This document shows, one piece after another, positions 36,149-47,843 of a DNA stretch of 64,000 nucleotides (its first letter is position 1; every line of letters begins with the position of its first letter). The position numbers and the translations under genes were made by a program. The DNA comes from Hypericum androsaemum. Taxonomy: Eukaryota; Streptophyta; Magnoliopsida; Malpighiales; Hypericaceae. The stretch lies in assembly GCA_963995505.1 (NCBI GenBank), contig OZ023184.1:8944308-9008307 (forward strand), written 5' to 3'. Under the pieces are notes generated by a model. The model did no database searches, was not told the DNA's origin, and saw only the letters and a list, made by a program, of their open reading frames with translations.

Positions 36149-39100
36149 TCAAGTCAAAGCGTCTTTGTTAACCAAGTCAGCGCCACTGACGTACTTGGCC
36201 ACAAAGGAAATCAAACGGAAAGGAGCACCAATTAATGGAGCATCAGATAGAGGAATATCATCCTTCCCCTTGACCGTGATAGCCTGCTGTTGGAAAGCAT
36301 GAGTTTGGTCGTCCTCCAGCGGTATTTGCACGATTTCTCCAGACTCCGATTCGGATGGAAGTTGAAGAACGCCTGCAGGTTCTATTTCAAAGTTTTCCAA
36401 GGTTTGCCCCAACATAGGGCTGCTTTCGTTCGTCTCAGAAAATGTATCCGCTGTTTCATTGGGAATTTCTGCCTTTTCAGCTGGGTCAGGGTCATTTCCA
36501 ACATCCGAAACAGGTAATGCACTTCTCTGATCAAGTTGACGGTACAGCTCATTTACCTGAGAAACAACAGTCACCAATGTAAAAAAGATGACATTCTGGC
36601 AATTCCAAGGTCCTCCAATTATGTACCCCCCTGACCGTCAAAAAAAAATTTATGTACCCCCTTCAAAAACATCAGATTGGCACGAGAAACAGTTCTAGTT
36701 CATTACCTTTTCAACAAGTTCTGCATTTTCTACTATCAGTCTATCAACCAAAGTACTAGCAGCTTCAATCTGGGAGATCAGGTCATCCTGCTCAGAATCA
36801 AACGGACGCAATATCAGAATAGTATAACAATATGCCTGATTCAAGAGTGCTAAAGGTAACATATGTCTTAAATCAATTAGTAACAGGAATCCGACCAATG
36901 AAGGGAAGATAGAGCTGCAACATTGAAGACAAAATTGAGGGTGCCAGAATTAACCTTTTGAACTTCATTGGATGCATTAGGATAGGAATTGCCAGTTTGA
37001 AGGTTCTGAAGCTGTAACTGCAATTCAGATATGCTATCCAAAAGCTGCTGCTTATCTGCCAAGAGAGATTTCTTGGATTCTTCCAAACCCGCAACAGTCT
37101 CGACAAGTTGCTGGTTACCCTTTAAGAGACTATTCCTGGATTCTTCCAAACCCGCAACAGTCTCGACAAGTTCCTGTTTACCCCTTAAGAGACTATTCCT
37201 GGATTCTTCCAAACCAGCAACAGTCTCGACAAGTTGCTGGTTACCCTTTAAGAGACTGTTCCTGGATTCTTCCAAACCAGCAACAGTCTCGACAAGTTGC
37301 TGGTTACCCTTTAAGAGACTGTTCCTGGATTCTTCCAAACCCGCAAGAGTCTCGACAAGTTGCTGGTTACCCTTTAGGAGACTATTCCTAGAGTCCTCCA
37401 ACTCAACCACCTGTCAGGCTTTGTTTTAATCTCTATCAGAACAAAAATATAGTCATGCTGTAGAATGGCATTCCCTATCTGCTCAACTGAATCAAGTTTG
37501 AACTGAGAAACAATGCGATCGGGGCATCCCAAAATAAGTCAGAATACTAAGAAGCAACAGAAAAATCATGACGAGTGACCAACTGAAGCATTCCCTTAAC
37601 AACTTTATCAACTAAATTCACCTACCTGCATTTGCAGCCTTGCAATATCGACCTTCATTTTAGTTAATGTAACTTCTGTTGTAGTCTGCACAATAGTAAA
37701 GAAATTAAAGATGCGGTTATGTATTATTTTCCCTAAATCAAATGAGGGATGAGAAAGGTTGTCATGTTTGGTAACAAGACTCTGGTGCAAAAGTCCTGTG
37801 ATGCCTTTTCTAGCAAGGACCGCGGAGCATATGAGTATTTGACAGTTCCTTCCAACAAAGATTCACACTCCTCTCTCATGTAGATACTAGGGAAGTCCGG
37901 AGTCCATTTTGCCTAAAGCTCATCTACCCAAAGATCTAGCACCTTGCTCATGCATTCAAGAAGATGGAAAAGATGAATTACATGGTGAATCAATTCTTAA
38001 TTAATTCACTTTCTAAAGAAAGACAATGAAATCTACAAAGACAAGCAACCTCTTTTAGAGTCCACGAGTCTTTCTCATTTTCTAGTTGTTTGACTTTTTC
38101 CTCCAAGCTGGCCTGCAAGATTCAGGCATACATTTAGCTTCCGGAAACAATCACACCGAAGAGAATCTCATAACTCAATCATATATTGCAACAAGAAGTC
38201 CTCGGAAATAGATAAGCAAAGGCACAAATCACAATCACAGTTAGCCACAAAACTTATACTATCACTGGCCGGAAAAAGTTACCATGTTTGAAGTGAGGAC
38301 AACCTTCTCATCCAACAACTGGTTCACTTTGTTTTCCAAGACATCCTGCAATGTCAAGTTTATATCACTTGATCTTCTGAGAAGGTGATTGAGGTCTATG
38401 TTTTCATCAAACAAGGAATAATAATTCCCAAATTCAATGAAGATGTTTGACTATTAAAAGATGGCATATGAAAAACAACAAGACACCTTGTTCAACCATA
38501 CAGGAATATGCAGGGATGAAGATCTTATAAATGTGACAGTTGTCTTTCTTCCAAGTACTTGGAACACATGGAAAATTTGTTCAACCAAACGGGGTCTAAG
38601 TTTACCTCTTTCTGTTGGTGAGCGACATTTTCATCCCTCAATTTCCTAAATTGCTCATCAAAGGCAGCCTGCAGAAATAACGATGATTACTATTTCTTCG
38701 CAATAAGCATTGAACACAAAGGTCCGCAGTTCTCCAATATGGGAAGGCGACAGTAACACTTTCCTCTCTAGAAAAAGAAATGCAAAAGAAAGTCCAACAG
38801 ATATGAGATGCACAGTACCTCCTTTTGAAGCCAGGACCTGTTTACATTTGTTAATTGCTTAATAGTCTCTTCCAAAGAAGCCTGCCAGAGTGTGAAACCG
38901 ATAAAAGAGGCAGAAATCTAAAAGCGTATATTTATTCGCATAAAATATTTTTGATTCACACTCTGAAGTACCTGTTTACTTGAATGTGAATCATTTTCAT
39001 CCCGAACTTCTCTAACCATTCGTTCAAGGTTACCCTGCAAAACGGTAACCAGCTTCAGTCTCAGAAAAAGAACCTCAACCCAGCGCAGAAAACAAACACC

Positions 39101-39711
39101 AACACCTGTGAGCATTCTAATTCCCAAAGCAGGCAAGATACGGGACCAAACACTTGCCTGATTCTGTACACGAAAATCAATTTCGCTCTGCAACTGCTGG
39201 ATTGTAGCCTGAAAAGCCGCCTGCAACAAGCAAAGAGTTATCCCAGCCCGAGAAGTAAATGCCAGCAAAACGCGGAAAGCCGAATCAGGAGCAGACGAAA
39301 CACCTCCTTTTGCAGCCATTGCAGCTTCTCCTCCTCATATTCCGGAGCGGCAGGCTACAAAAACATCCATCCAGTTCAGCACTAATCACCTCTCATCTAG
39401 CATCCAGACAAGAAACAAGAAGAAGCTAACAACTAACCGCCAAGGCTACTTCCTCGGGATGCGGTGGTTCGTCACCATTAGAGACGCCGTTATCCTCTTT
39501 CCCCTTCTGATAACCGCTCCCCCGTTATCGGCTAACGTAAACAACACACGAAAAAAGAAAAAGAAAAAGAGTTTGGAGAGTGGACAGAAGAGTAACTAAC
39601 TACCTGATGAGGAGGAATAGGGGCCGTAGGGTTAGGGTTTGGATTGGATTGCTGCTTGTTGTTCTTCTTCTTCTTGTTCTTCTTGCTCTTCTTGTTCTTC
39701 TCGTCCTCCAT
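36149..39711 (-). CDS. Long coiled-coil protein with modular 21-residue exons
   Basis: Thirteen exons on minus: 39711-39604, 39506-39438, 39354-39304, 39220-39158, 39034-38972, 38881-38819, 38668-38606, 38345-38283, 38112-38050, 37685-37626, 37410-36955, 36787-36707, 36556-36149; 536 residues. All introns are phase 0. The N-terminus is very Lys/Asn rich (MEDEKNKKSKKNKKKKNNKQ). Exons 4 to 9 are each exactly 63 nt, and each encodes three heptads of a coiled coil (for example ASLEEKVKQLENEKDSWTLKE). Exon 11 continues the coil with tandem 21-residue repeats (LEESRNSLLKGNQQLVETVA). The C-terminal third is acidic and ends VAKYVSGADLVNKDALT, with no clear membrane span. Intron 4 uses a GC donor. I do not recognise a named family; a structural or scaffold role is inference. 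Confidence 0.85.
37087..37401 (-). repeat. 63-bp coding minisatellite, five copies
   Basis: Five near-identical 63-bp units inside exon 11 of the coiled-coil gene; a sixth, diverged unit follows at 37086-37024. Each encodes LEESRNSLLKGNQQLVETVA plus Gly. Copies differ at only a few bases (for example the LLRGKQELVETVA variant), so expansion is recent and the frame is kept because the unit is 21 codons. Confidence 0.93.
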
Positions 39712-40728
39712 TTCCTCTCTCCCGATCTAATCACAACCTAAACCCGCCTTAAGTGGATATGTCCCCGCAGGAAACCCTACACTTTCAGGAATATTCGCGC
39801 CTTTTCTTCTCGTTAATACGTTTACCGAATTTAAGTTTTTTTTTGTAAGGAACCTAATTTAATTACCAAACATGAGCACGTTTTCTGGGATTCATTAATT
39901 GATTACAATCAAGCTCATTTGTGGTGGATTACGGAATGGAAGGGAAGGAGCGGGAACTGGAACGACGTCGTTTCACGCCTGTTCTATTTCTGTCTTATGG
40001 GCCCTAAAATCTCGAGCCTCGGAGTAACTGGATCTGGATCTTGAACATGCAGACCAAAGAATATGAGCCCGGCCCAATACTAGGCCCATATCTTTGTTTG
40101 GAAGAATGGGCTTGGTTAATTGGTACTTAGTTGGAAAACAAATCAAGTGACCATAGTGCAACATTTATCATGGTTAATTGATTTAGAGACCACATGGACT
40201 TTTTTACCCACCTCACAATGCCAAATTGGATTTTGATTATCTCGATCGAGCAACTCATTTTGGCTTACCCATCCAAAGCAAAAGGAGAGGTATTTTTTGT
40301 ATTTCCCCAGGAATCTATTCGCCGGCAGGCAAGGACGGCGGCGGAAGAAAACTCAAATAAGGAGTGCGGGTGGGAAACGATATACAAAAGTCAGGTGGGA
40401 AAGGGGGATTTTAAGACGCCGACGGTATTTAATTAGAACAGTTTATACAAGTTTGGTTCTAGATTAGGACAAGAGGAGAGAAATATATCATAACGTGAAA
40501 TGCTTTTTTTCTTTCTGAACGAAAAAGATGATTGTATTTTTTTGGTTGAAATGGAGGGCCGGATCCCTATATATAAATATGAAAATGTTACATCCTAATT
40601 AGGATAGAATTCCTTCCTGCGAGGTTGGCGGCATCGGTAAAACTATATCACATAATAATTCGGTAGGAAAAAACTGTGATAGGGAAATAGCACTCGGTAC
40701 CCTACGTTGACGTTGTATGTCACACTAG
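39712..40728. other. Promoter side of the coiled-coil gene and intergenic DNA
   Basis: The first 100 bp are the GA/CT-rich leader of the minus-strand gene. The rest is intergenic. Short open frames (for example 40194-40436) have no recognisable product. AT-rich sequence near 40500-40700 may be old transposon DNA. Confidence 0.5.
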
Positions 40729-41325
40729 TGTTGTGGGTAAAAACTTGTGAGAACATCGAAAGAAACTTGAGAAACGGGTTCAGAGTGGTCGTCCCAATAG
40801 CGATACGAACAAAAGGGAAGAGGAGAATAAATATGTGGGCGAGAAGAGAAGAAATTGATAAGACTAGATAGAAGAGAGAAGAATTTGTGGAGGAGTAAAA
40901 AATTTATTGAGAATAAAAAGGGAAAGGGAAAGGCGAACAACAAAAACGATAAATGCTATGAAGGTAGAGGAGTGTGTATACTTGATGTGTGGTATCCTTG
41001 CTCCTATGCACAACCTCTGCTTATATAGAAAAATCTAACATAACCCTGTCATAATACAAGAAAATCATAGGTTGTGTTCAATATAGGAAAATCTAAATTG
41101 GCCCCAGCCTAAAATATAAATATCTAAACTGCCAAAATTTTTAACCCAATTTTGACACTTTTTGCATGCCGAATTTGGACATGATGCAATATATAATTGT
41201 AAAGCTTCATCTTATTTTTCTGTAGCTTTTAGCATCGCGTCAATCCGATACTTGAGCAGAAAATTACGGTTATTTTATTGAGAAAAGGTCGGCACGAATC
41301 TACGAGTTAATTTTCTGCTCCAAAA
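40729..41325 (-). repeat. 3' LTR of the small LTR element
   Basis: About 597 bp matching 42735-43293. Shared blocks include GAACAAAAGGGAAGAGGAGA and the AAATCTAA...AAATTGG segment. The right end is degraded (CTCCAAAAA in place of CTCCAACA). Confidence 0.78.
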
Positions 41326-42734
41326 ATGCCCCCCACGCGTCAATGTTTTGACGTTAGGAAAAGTCTTGATGTGTATTCGTCTTTGAACATGCAGAAAATT
41401 TACTCCACTCCACAATAACCAACTAGGTCAATACCGTAATATGTAGAAAATTTACGATCATACCGGACAAGAACTAGCCGTTGTTGGCGTGCAGTTGATC
41501 ACCCCATCTCAAGATATCTATGTGCTCACTGCTTTCTCGGGAAGACTTGATTTAGGCTTACATGACTGAGTATGAGCTATATATCCTCCGTTGGAATGAC
41601 CATACAATTGTTGTTGAAGTCTCTAAGCTTCTTCTTTTGCAGATGTAAGAGCATTGACTGCAACATTGTAGTACTCTTCATGCCCCCCAGGTGAACTAGA
41701 ATTTGTCACTGATATTCCGACGGCAGGCTTTCCCCCCAGTATCTTGGTCGTCGATAGGACTTGTGTCGGGAATTTCTCCTCCTTTCCATCGAACGTTGGC
41801 CTTGCAAATTGGATAGTTGTTGTGTCGGCCAACTATTGACTATCATTTGTACGACTTCTTGGACAACGAGAAAAGAAGATTGTGTATATTCGGTCGATTC
41901 ATGTACAGCCATCTAAATTCTAGTCTCAGAATTGCAGAATTCAAAAAATATTCGGTCTTCAACTTCACGTACGCTACTTAATGTTACCTTTATTGGGTGT
42001 TTTGATAGAAAGTTAGCTACAGGTCTTACCATAAATCCGGCATTCTCAAGCCTTCTTTTAACTTCTTGAATTGCCTCCTCACTAATGGGAACTGACATTA
42101 AGTACTTAATGTATTTTATTGCTTTGTGCCACACGGTTATGCTAGAGATTTTATTATAGTTAAACCAAAGTATTCCAACATGGTATCTTCTTATGTAGTC
42201 AACTTTGTCGACGAGAGTTTCAATATCATCAATGAGATAATCTGGTAATTCACAGCCACTATAATGGTTATAATAAAACTACCTTGAAACTACTTCAGTG
42301 GCCTACTCACCGGACTCTCGATTAGCATCTTCAAAGCAATAAATATGCGATAACCTTTTCTTCATGGTCATAAAGGATGTCATCCTTAATACACAAATTT
42401 ACAATCAATTTTTAGAATGACCAACCTTCAGTATTATTGTCGTAACTTTCTTGCGCAAAGTTGAATTGAGGCGGTCTTGGTGACCATAAAAAGAGGAAAG
42501 ACTGATCTTCAATTTTGCGTGAAATACGTTTCTTCAGACTCGGCTGAAAAAAAGGGTATAAATGCCCTCCAAAGTCGACTGACCTAGCTGGACTTCCTCT
42601 TTCAGCACAACTCTTGACCGGTTTCATCCCTTTTGAGAAAGGACTCGAAATCGTATGTAGAGGCTCGTATTTTTAAGCACATCAATCACTCTTCTCAGAC
42701 GTCATCCTCAATCCCATTAGGCGTGCCAAAAATA
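41326..42734 (-). pseudogene. Internal region of the small LTR element, unidentified remnant
   Basis: Minus-strand open fragments of 65-75 codons at 42412-42627 (starts MKPVKSCAERGSPARS), 41913-42134 (MWHKAIKYIKYLMSVPISEE) and 41623-41832 lie in the order expected for a short gag-like frame. No RT, integrase or protease motif is present. Identity is unknown. Confidence 0.45.
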
Positions 42735-43293
42735 TGTTGTGGGTAAAAACTTGTGTGAACATTGAAACAAACTTTCGAACAAAAGGGAAGAGGAGAAGAA
42801 ATATATGGGCGAGTAGAGAAGAAATAGATTAGACTAGGTAGAAGAGAAAAGAATTGGTGGAGGAACTAGAAGTTTACTGAGAATATAAGGTGAAAGGGAA
42901 AGGAAATCAAATAAATAAATAAATTCTACGAAGCTAGAGGAGTGTGTATGCTTGATGGTGGTGTCCTTGCTCCAACGCCCAACCTATGCTTACATAGAAA
43001 AATCTAACCTAGCCTCGTCCTAATACGGAAAAATCTAGGCCGTGTTCAATATAGGAAAACCTAAATTGGTCCCGATCTAAAATAGGAAAACCAAATTGCC
43101 AAAAAATTTAACCCAATTTGACCATTTTTCTTGCCAAATTTGGACATGACGTATAAATATATAATTGCAGATCTTCGTCTTATCTTTCTGTAGTTTTTGG
43201 AATCGCGTCAATTAGATACTTGAGCAAAAAATTATGGTTGTTTTACCGAGATAAGGTCGACACGAATCTGTGAATTAATTTTTCGCTCCAACA
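42735..43293 (-). repeat. 5' LTR of the small LTR element
   Basis: About 559 bp, starting TGTTGTGGG and ending CTCCAACA. The bases just inside on the minus strand read TTTGGCACGCC, a possible primer site of unknown tRNA specificity. Confidence 0.78.
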
Positions 43294-43298
43294 ACTAA

Positions 43299-44080
43299 AT
43301 TTGATTCTACGTTGTTATTATCACAAATCCTACAAGTACATCGAGTGAAGCTAACTCTCCGCTAGTCATCAAAGTACACATCAATACATGAATGTAATGG
43401 TACATCAAAGACAAGATAGTCATATGTTGCCATCGCGCCAGGTGTGTTGTATATCAATCTCCAGATCCCTCGCAAGCAACTCTCGATCTCTAAAGATCAG
43501 GGTCGCAAAAATATGGCCTCAAGCAACCTTACGTCCCACGCAGAGGATGGCCTAGGACGAATCAACCTCCACCTGGACTCTCCAGAACCAAGCCAGCTCA
43601 AGGCAGATGATGAGTGCCCAGAATTCCGCAGCCAGAGAGATACAGCTACACGATGTCCTTGATGAAGCCGCACACCCAAATCCACCTGAATACCTCGGCT
43701 TTGTCAAGAGGATTATAATTGCAAGTAAAATATTTTTACAAATGTGACATACTATAATAAAGTATTAAAATTTTAGTAAAGTAATAATTTTACGATAGGT
43801 CTTAAAGTAGTTATTTATTATTTTATATTTTATTAAAAAAATAAATGATTGACGTAAAAAGAAGATAAATAAGTAAATAACCACAATCGCAGTCGGTCTC
43901 GGTTCCTTGAAAATCAAGGCCCTTTTCTAACAAAATAAATAACCACAATCGTCCGAAATAAGAAAAGGTCCAGCCTCTTCCTTTATACGTCCTCTCCGAC
44001 CACCCTCCTCATATTCCCGTTCTCATCCGATAGTACGACCCTCTCTTTCTCTCTCTCTTTATCTCTGTTTCAGACCATCT
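43299..44080. other. Intergenic region and promoter of the thioredoxin gene
   Basis: No gene recognised. The last part has CT-rich runs (CTCTCTTTCTCTCTCTCTTT near 44041) typical of a plant 5' leader for the thioredoxin gene. Confidence 0.5.
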
Positions 44081-44225
44081 CAAGATCCGAGCTCCCGTGG
44101 GTTGGTTGATTCGCCATTTCTGGCGCCCGTTACTTTTTTCCCTTAATAAATTAACCGTTTCTCTCCCTGTCAGCCAGATCACTTCCGACAGGAAGAAAGG
44201 CGGCCAGCTCTTGACGCCTCGAAAG

Positions 44226-44386
44226 GTACTCCCTTTACAAGCTTGTCACTCTTTTGCTTCCTTTTTTTGGGGGTTTAGCCTCTCCAAAGGCCGTGCCTTT
44301 CAAATTCCCCAGCCACCTCTGGTTCCAGTTCTACGAAATTTGCTTTGTGATTGTGCTTTTGAAGTTCAAAGGCTAATACCCCCACC

Positions 44387-44424
<38 letters not shown>

Positions 44425-44458
44425 CGTGTTTGAATTGGCTGCTTTCTCTATATTTCAG
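44226..44458 (+). other. Probable 5'-UTR intron of the thioredoxin gene
   Basis: GTACTCCC donor after CTCGAAAG at 44225 and TATTTCAG acceptor ending at 44458. The following leader reaches the ATG at 44490. It contains the (AT)n microsatellite. Assigned by splice signals only. Confidence 0.5.
44389..44421. repeat. (AT)n microsatellite
   Basis: About 16 AT dinucleotides without interruption, inside the likely 5'-UTR intron of the thioredoxin gene; probably length-polymorphic. Confidence 0.95.
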
Positions 44459-44489
44459 GACTCTGCTGCTACCCTCGAGGACGTTAGCC

Positions 44490-45962
44490 ATGGGACATTG
44501 CCTTTCTAGGGTAAGCTTTTTTCGGGTTTTTTCCACGAACGGGGACCCCTGTTAACGAGTTTCGTTGTGATTTTAGAGTTTTATCGCTTTGGCTGCTCTT
44601 TCCTGGTTGCTGTAAGTTTAGCCTGTTTGCCTCTTTTTAGGAAATGACAGAGTCTGAAATTGCTTTTCACTGAACATTCTATTCGGGCTTTAGTCAGTCG
44701 TCGAAGGTTTTGGGTTCTTGTGGTGCGTTGTAGCCCAGAGGGGTCGCGAAATGTGGCTGTAAATTTGACTGCTAGAGCTTCCTACCACTTCTGTTTGTGG
44801 CAAGTTTGGAACCTTGTCGACCTTGGCTAGTAGTTTAAGCTGTTGGGTTTGACATGGTTCTTGACAGCTCAAATTTGGTATCTGCATTTTTTTTGACAGC
44901 TGCTTAGCGATTGATTAAGTCATCTGTGCTTTAGAACAAGGCTATAACCAGGTTTTAATGACCATGACACTTGTAGAACAAAGCCGATGCTGAGGAAGAT
45001 GATCAGCATTTTGAGTTAGCTGGTGGTAGTGTGCACCTTGTAACCATGAAAGAAACTTGGGATCAGAAGATATCGGAAGCAAGTAGGGACGGCAAGATTG
45101 TAAGTTTCCTTTCTGTTCATGATGAGCACCAAGTTTTTTCAATATGGAGATGGCAAAATTTATGTTACGACAATTCTATGGTTCCAATTGGGCATGTACA
45201 TTTTTGCAAAGAATCATATTTTTTTCATGCTTGACGGACATGCTATTATTCTCTGATATCTTGGTCAAAATTCTTGTGTTGCGAGTTATTTCTGTCTTTC
45301 TGAATGTTGAACTTATTGATCATCACAGGTGCTTGCAAATTTCAGTGCAACATGGTGTGGTCCTTGCAGAATGATTGCTCCACTTTATAATGAGCTGTCT
45401 GAGAAATACCCTTCTATTATGTTCCTAATCATCGATGTCGATGAACTGGCGGTAAGCATCTTAAAACTCTAGACATCTCCATCATACGAGTCTGTTGACC
45501 TTGTCATAAATCTGGAGTACTATGTTCATCAAGACACTGAAACGTCTGAAATGCCTCAAGGGTGCCTAAAGTTTTAAGACACTTTCCAAAAGTTATGTCA
45601 TGAGCAAGTTGGAGGGCCTAAAGCAAATAACTGGCAGTCTGTTGGAAAGATGGGTATCTTGATTGTCACAGCCGACATCCAGATAAAGGGGATATGTGTT
45701 TAACTTCCTGGTTTAGAAAGATGTACTTGTTTATTTCTCAAATGGCAATTTGGTAGACCTACCTCATGTTATTCGGCTAAAGAATTACTGAGTATCATTA
45801 TTGATAACATTGTCGCAGGACTTCAGCACTTCATGGGACATAAAAGCGACACCTACATTCTTCTTTCTAAGAGATGGGCAACAACTTGACAAGCTTGTGG
45901 GAGCAAACAAGCCAGAGCTTCAGAAGAAGATCGCTGCCATTGCAGACAGTGTTAGCTTATAA
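44490..45962 (+). CDS. TRXH9: Thioredoxin h9-like protein
   Basis: Four exons: 44490-44510, 44977-45099, 45329-45451, 45819-45962; 136 residues. It reduces disulfides in target proteins through WCGPC (residues 57-61); the cis-proline is in KATPT (P101). The sequences VHLVTMKETWD, FSATWCGPC, DVDELADFSTSWDIKATPTF and LVGANKPELQKK match subgroup III h-type thioredoxins (Arabidopsis TRX h9, AT3G08710). The first exon encodes only MGHCLSR: Gly2 fits N-myristoylation and Cys4 fits palmitoylation, which in TRX h9 direct plasma-membrane attachment and cell-to-cell movement. No transit peptide is present. A 5'-UTR intron is likely. The gene is complete, with no anomalies. Confidence 0.93.
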
Positions 45963-47843
45963 TGAACGATGGCATATACTAGACAGTGAGTCTCGTCTAT
46001 ATCCATACACGCTTTGAGTTGGGTTGTTGTATATTGTTCTCATTGTGTAAATAGGGTGGACTGAATGCTTACTTTCTTAGCTCCTCTCTTGCTCAAGTTT
46101 TGGACAGTATATGCAGGACAATATGTCTGAAGCTTATCTAGTTGTTACGAATCTCTCCCTTATGGTACATTGGTGTTTCCAATAAGGTTGGGGTTCATCT
46201 TTTTTATTCTTTACTATTGTATGTAGATGTATGATATCAAGTTCTTCCTTAGTTGAAGATCATGTCTGTTACGAATCGGTGGTAATGGCTGCTACTTACC
46301 CCCGTCTGGCAATGGCGATGTGAGGTCCGTCGCGGTCTTCATTATTGTTGCAGCAGCATCTCTTGCTGAATGGTATATGGAAGATCATATAGACATGGAC
46401 ATGCTATCTTGGTCCTTACACAGCACAACCGATATCACCCAACGACTAATAAAGCTGGACCTTGTGGGCCATTGATGTTTAGATACATATACCTTTCAAA
46501 TTACTCATGAAGCATCCTCATCCACTATCCCTTTCGCCAATAGAAAAGAACAAATCGCTTTTTTTTTATAAGAAGAGAGAAGAACAAATCGCGATCTCAT
46601 CATCTCCTGGCCCTTTGCACATTACTGGTCAAAGGGCACTTGGAATAGTCGTTTGACGCCAACGGCTCGCATCCCGCAACAGTCAATATCGAACAAAAAA
46701 AAATCCAATTTTTTTGAAATCTTTAGTATCTTGAATTGATCACTCTCGGATCTTTCCATGAGCAGTTTTTTTAAAAATAATATTTTCTACATTGACTAAG
46801 ACTATAAATCCAAATTTTACCATTTGCTCTCATTATCCAATGGTAATATCCGATGATGTTTGAAATACGCGTCTACGGGTATGGGTGGTCGCCGACAGCC
46901 AGTAATGCTCGCCTACTTTGTTCCTTCCCAACGCGTTTGGCCAGCTTTCGTCCCCAAAAAAAGTAGACATTTTTTCCCGTCAATGCCTTATAGTACGTTC
47001 GGACGTTGCCTGACAATTAGGACATCATTTCCAAAACTCCAATTTAAAACATCTTACTAAACTAGAATAATTGTCTATCTAATTTTCGAAAAAATAACAG
47101 TATATCATGTGATCTACCACACCCATGAATTATTATTCCCCCAACAAAAACGTACAGTTGAGTAGTTACTATAGATGGAAATTTGATTTAATTTCTTGCC
47201 GGAAAGCCATATGGCGTGGACCCCACGCACATGGTCGCGGACCAGATCTTACGGTAAGCTAAGCTTTCTAAATTGGGTACCTATTATCATCGTCATCATG
47301 AACATGGGAAGTGATCCCATGCCAAGTCCAACAACTACACGAGAAAAGGACAGAATACATGTCGTCCATACGTGAGAAAATGGCACAACCCCTAATTTGT
47401 CTCAACCTTAGCAAGACGTAAGCTGTAATGACTAAGGAACCACAACCAACCAACCCAAGTGAGAGGTCGTCGAAGACGAAAGAAAGAATCTATTAGGAGG
47501 ATGTTTTATAGGTAAATCTCTATATTCCAAGTTGAGCATTGTCGTGATCAAAGTTTAAAGCTGTAATAATGCCAATAGAACAGGATAACGGTATCAGAAT
47601 GTTTAACCGCCGGATCAAGTACTACGGAAAGTACAAACATCTTGTTTTTACAACACTCAGCAAATTGTTCATACCAAGTATAAATGTAACTACTTAAATT
47701 AAAATATAAACGCAGTTGAGGAGCAAGGGAAGACACGATCCGTGAATGAACGAAGTGATAGATTGACCTTTCTTGGAAGATTGACTTGGAAGACAAAACT
47801 CTTGGGTGGATATGCAATGGAATGCGTGGTTCCTTCTCCTAAC
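45963..47843. other. Convergent 3' intergenic region between TRX and FER
   Basis: Holds the 3' untranslated regions of the thioredoxin gene (left) and FER (right). No open frame with a recognisable product and no transposon termini noted. T-rich and AT-rich tracts occur near 46560 and 46700. Confidence 0.5.

Larger units (their letters stand above)
40729..43293 (-). mobile_element. Small non-autonomous LTR retrotransposon
   Basis: Two LTRs (40729-41325 and 42735-43293) share the start TGTTGTGGGTAAAAACTTGT and end near GCTCCAACA. They flank 1.4 kb without a pol gene. A minus-strand polypurine tract (plus ATGCCCCCCAC, from 41326) adjoins the left LTR, so the element reads on minus. Flanks ACTAG (40724-40728) and ACTAA (43294-43298) look like a 5-bp target duplication with one change. 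The LTRs are visibly diverged (indels and many substitutions), so it is old. Internal minus-strand fragments may be a gag-like remnant but were not identified. Confidence 0.78.

Noticed and set aside
37031..37429. 132-codon plus-strand open frame with Ser/Lys repeats
   Set aside because: Antisense shadow of the 63-bp coding minisatellite; the repeat keeps all frames periodic.
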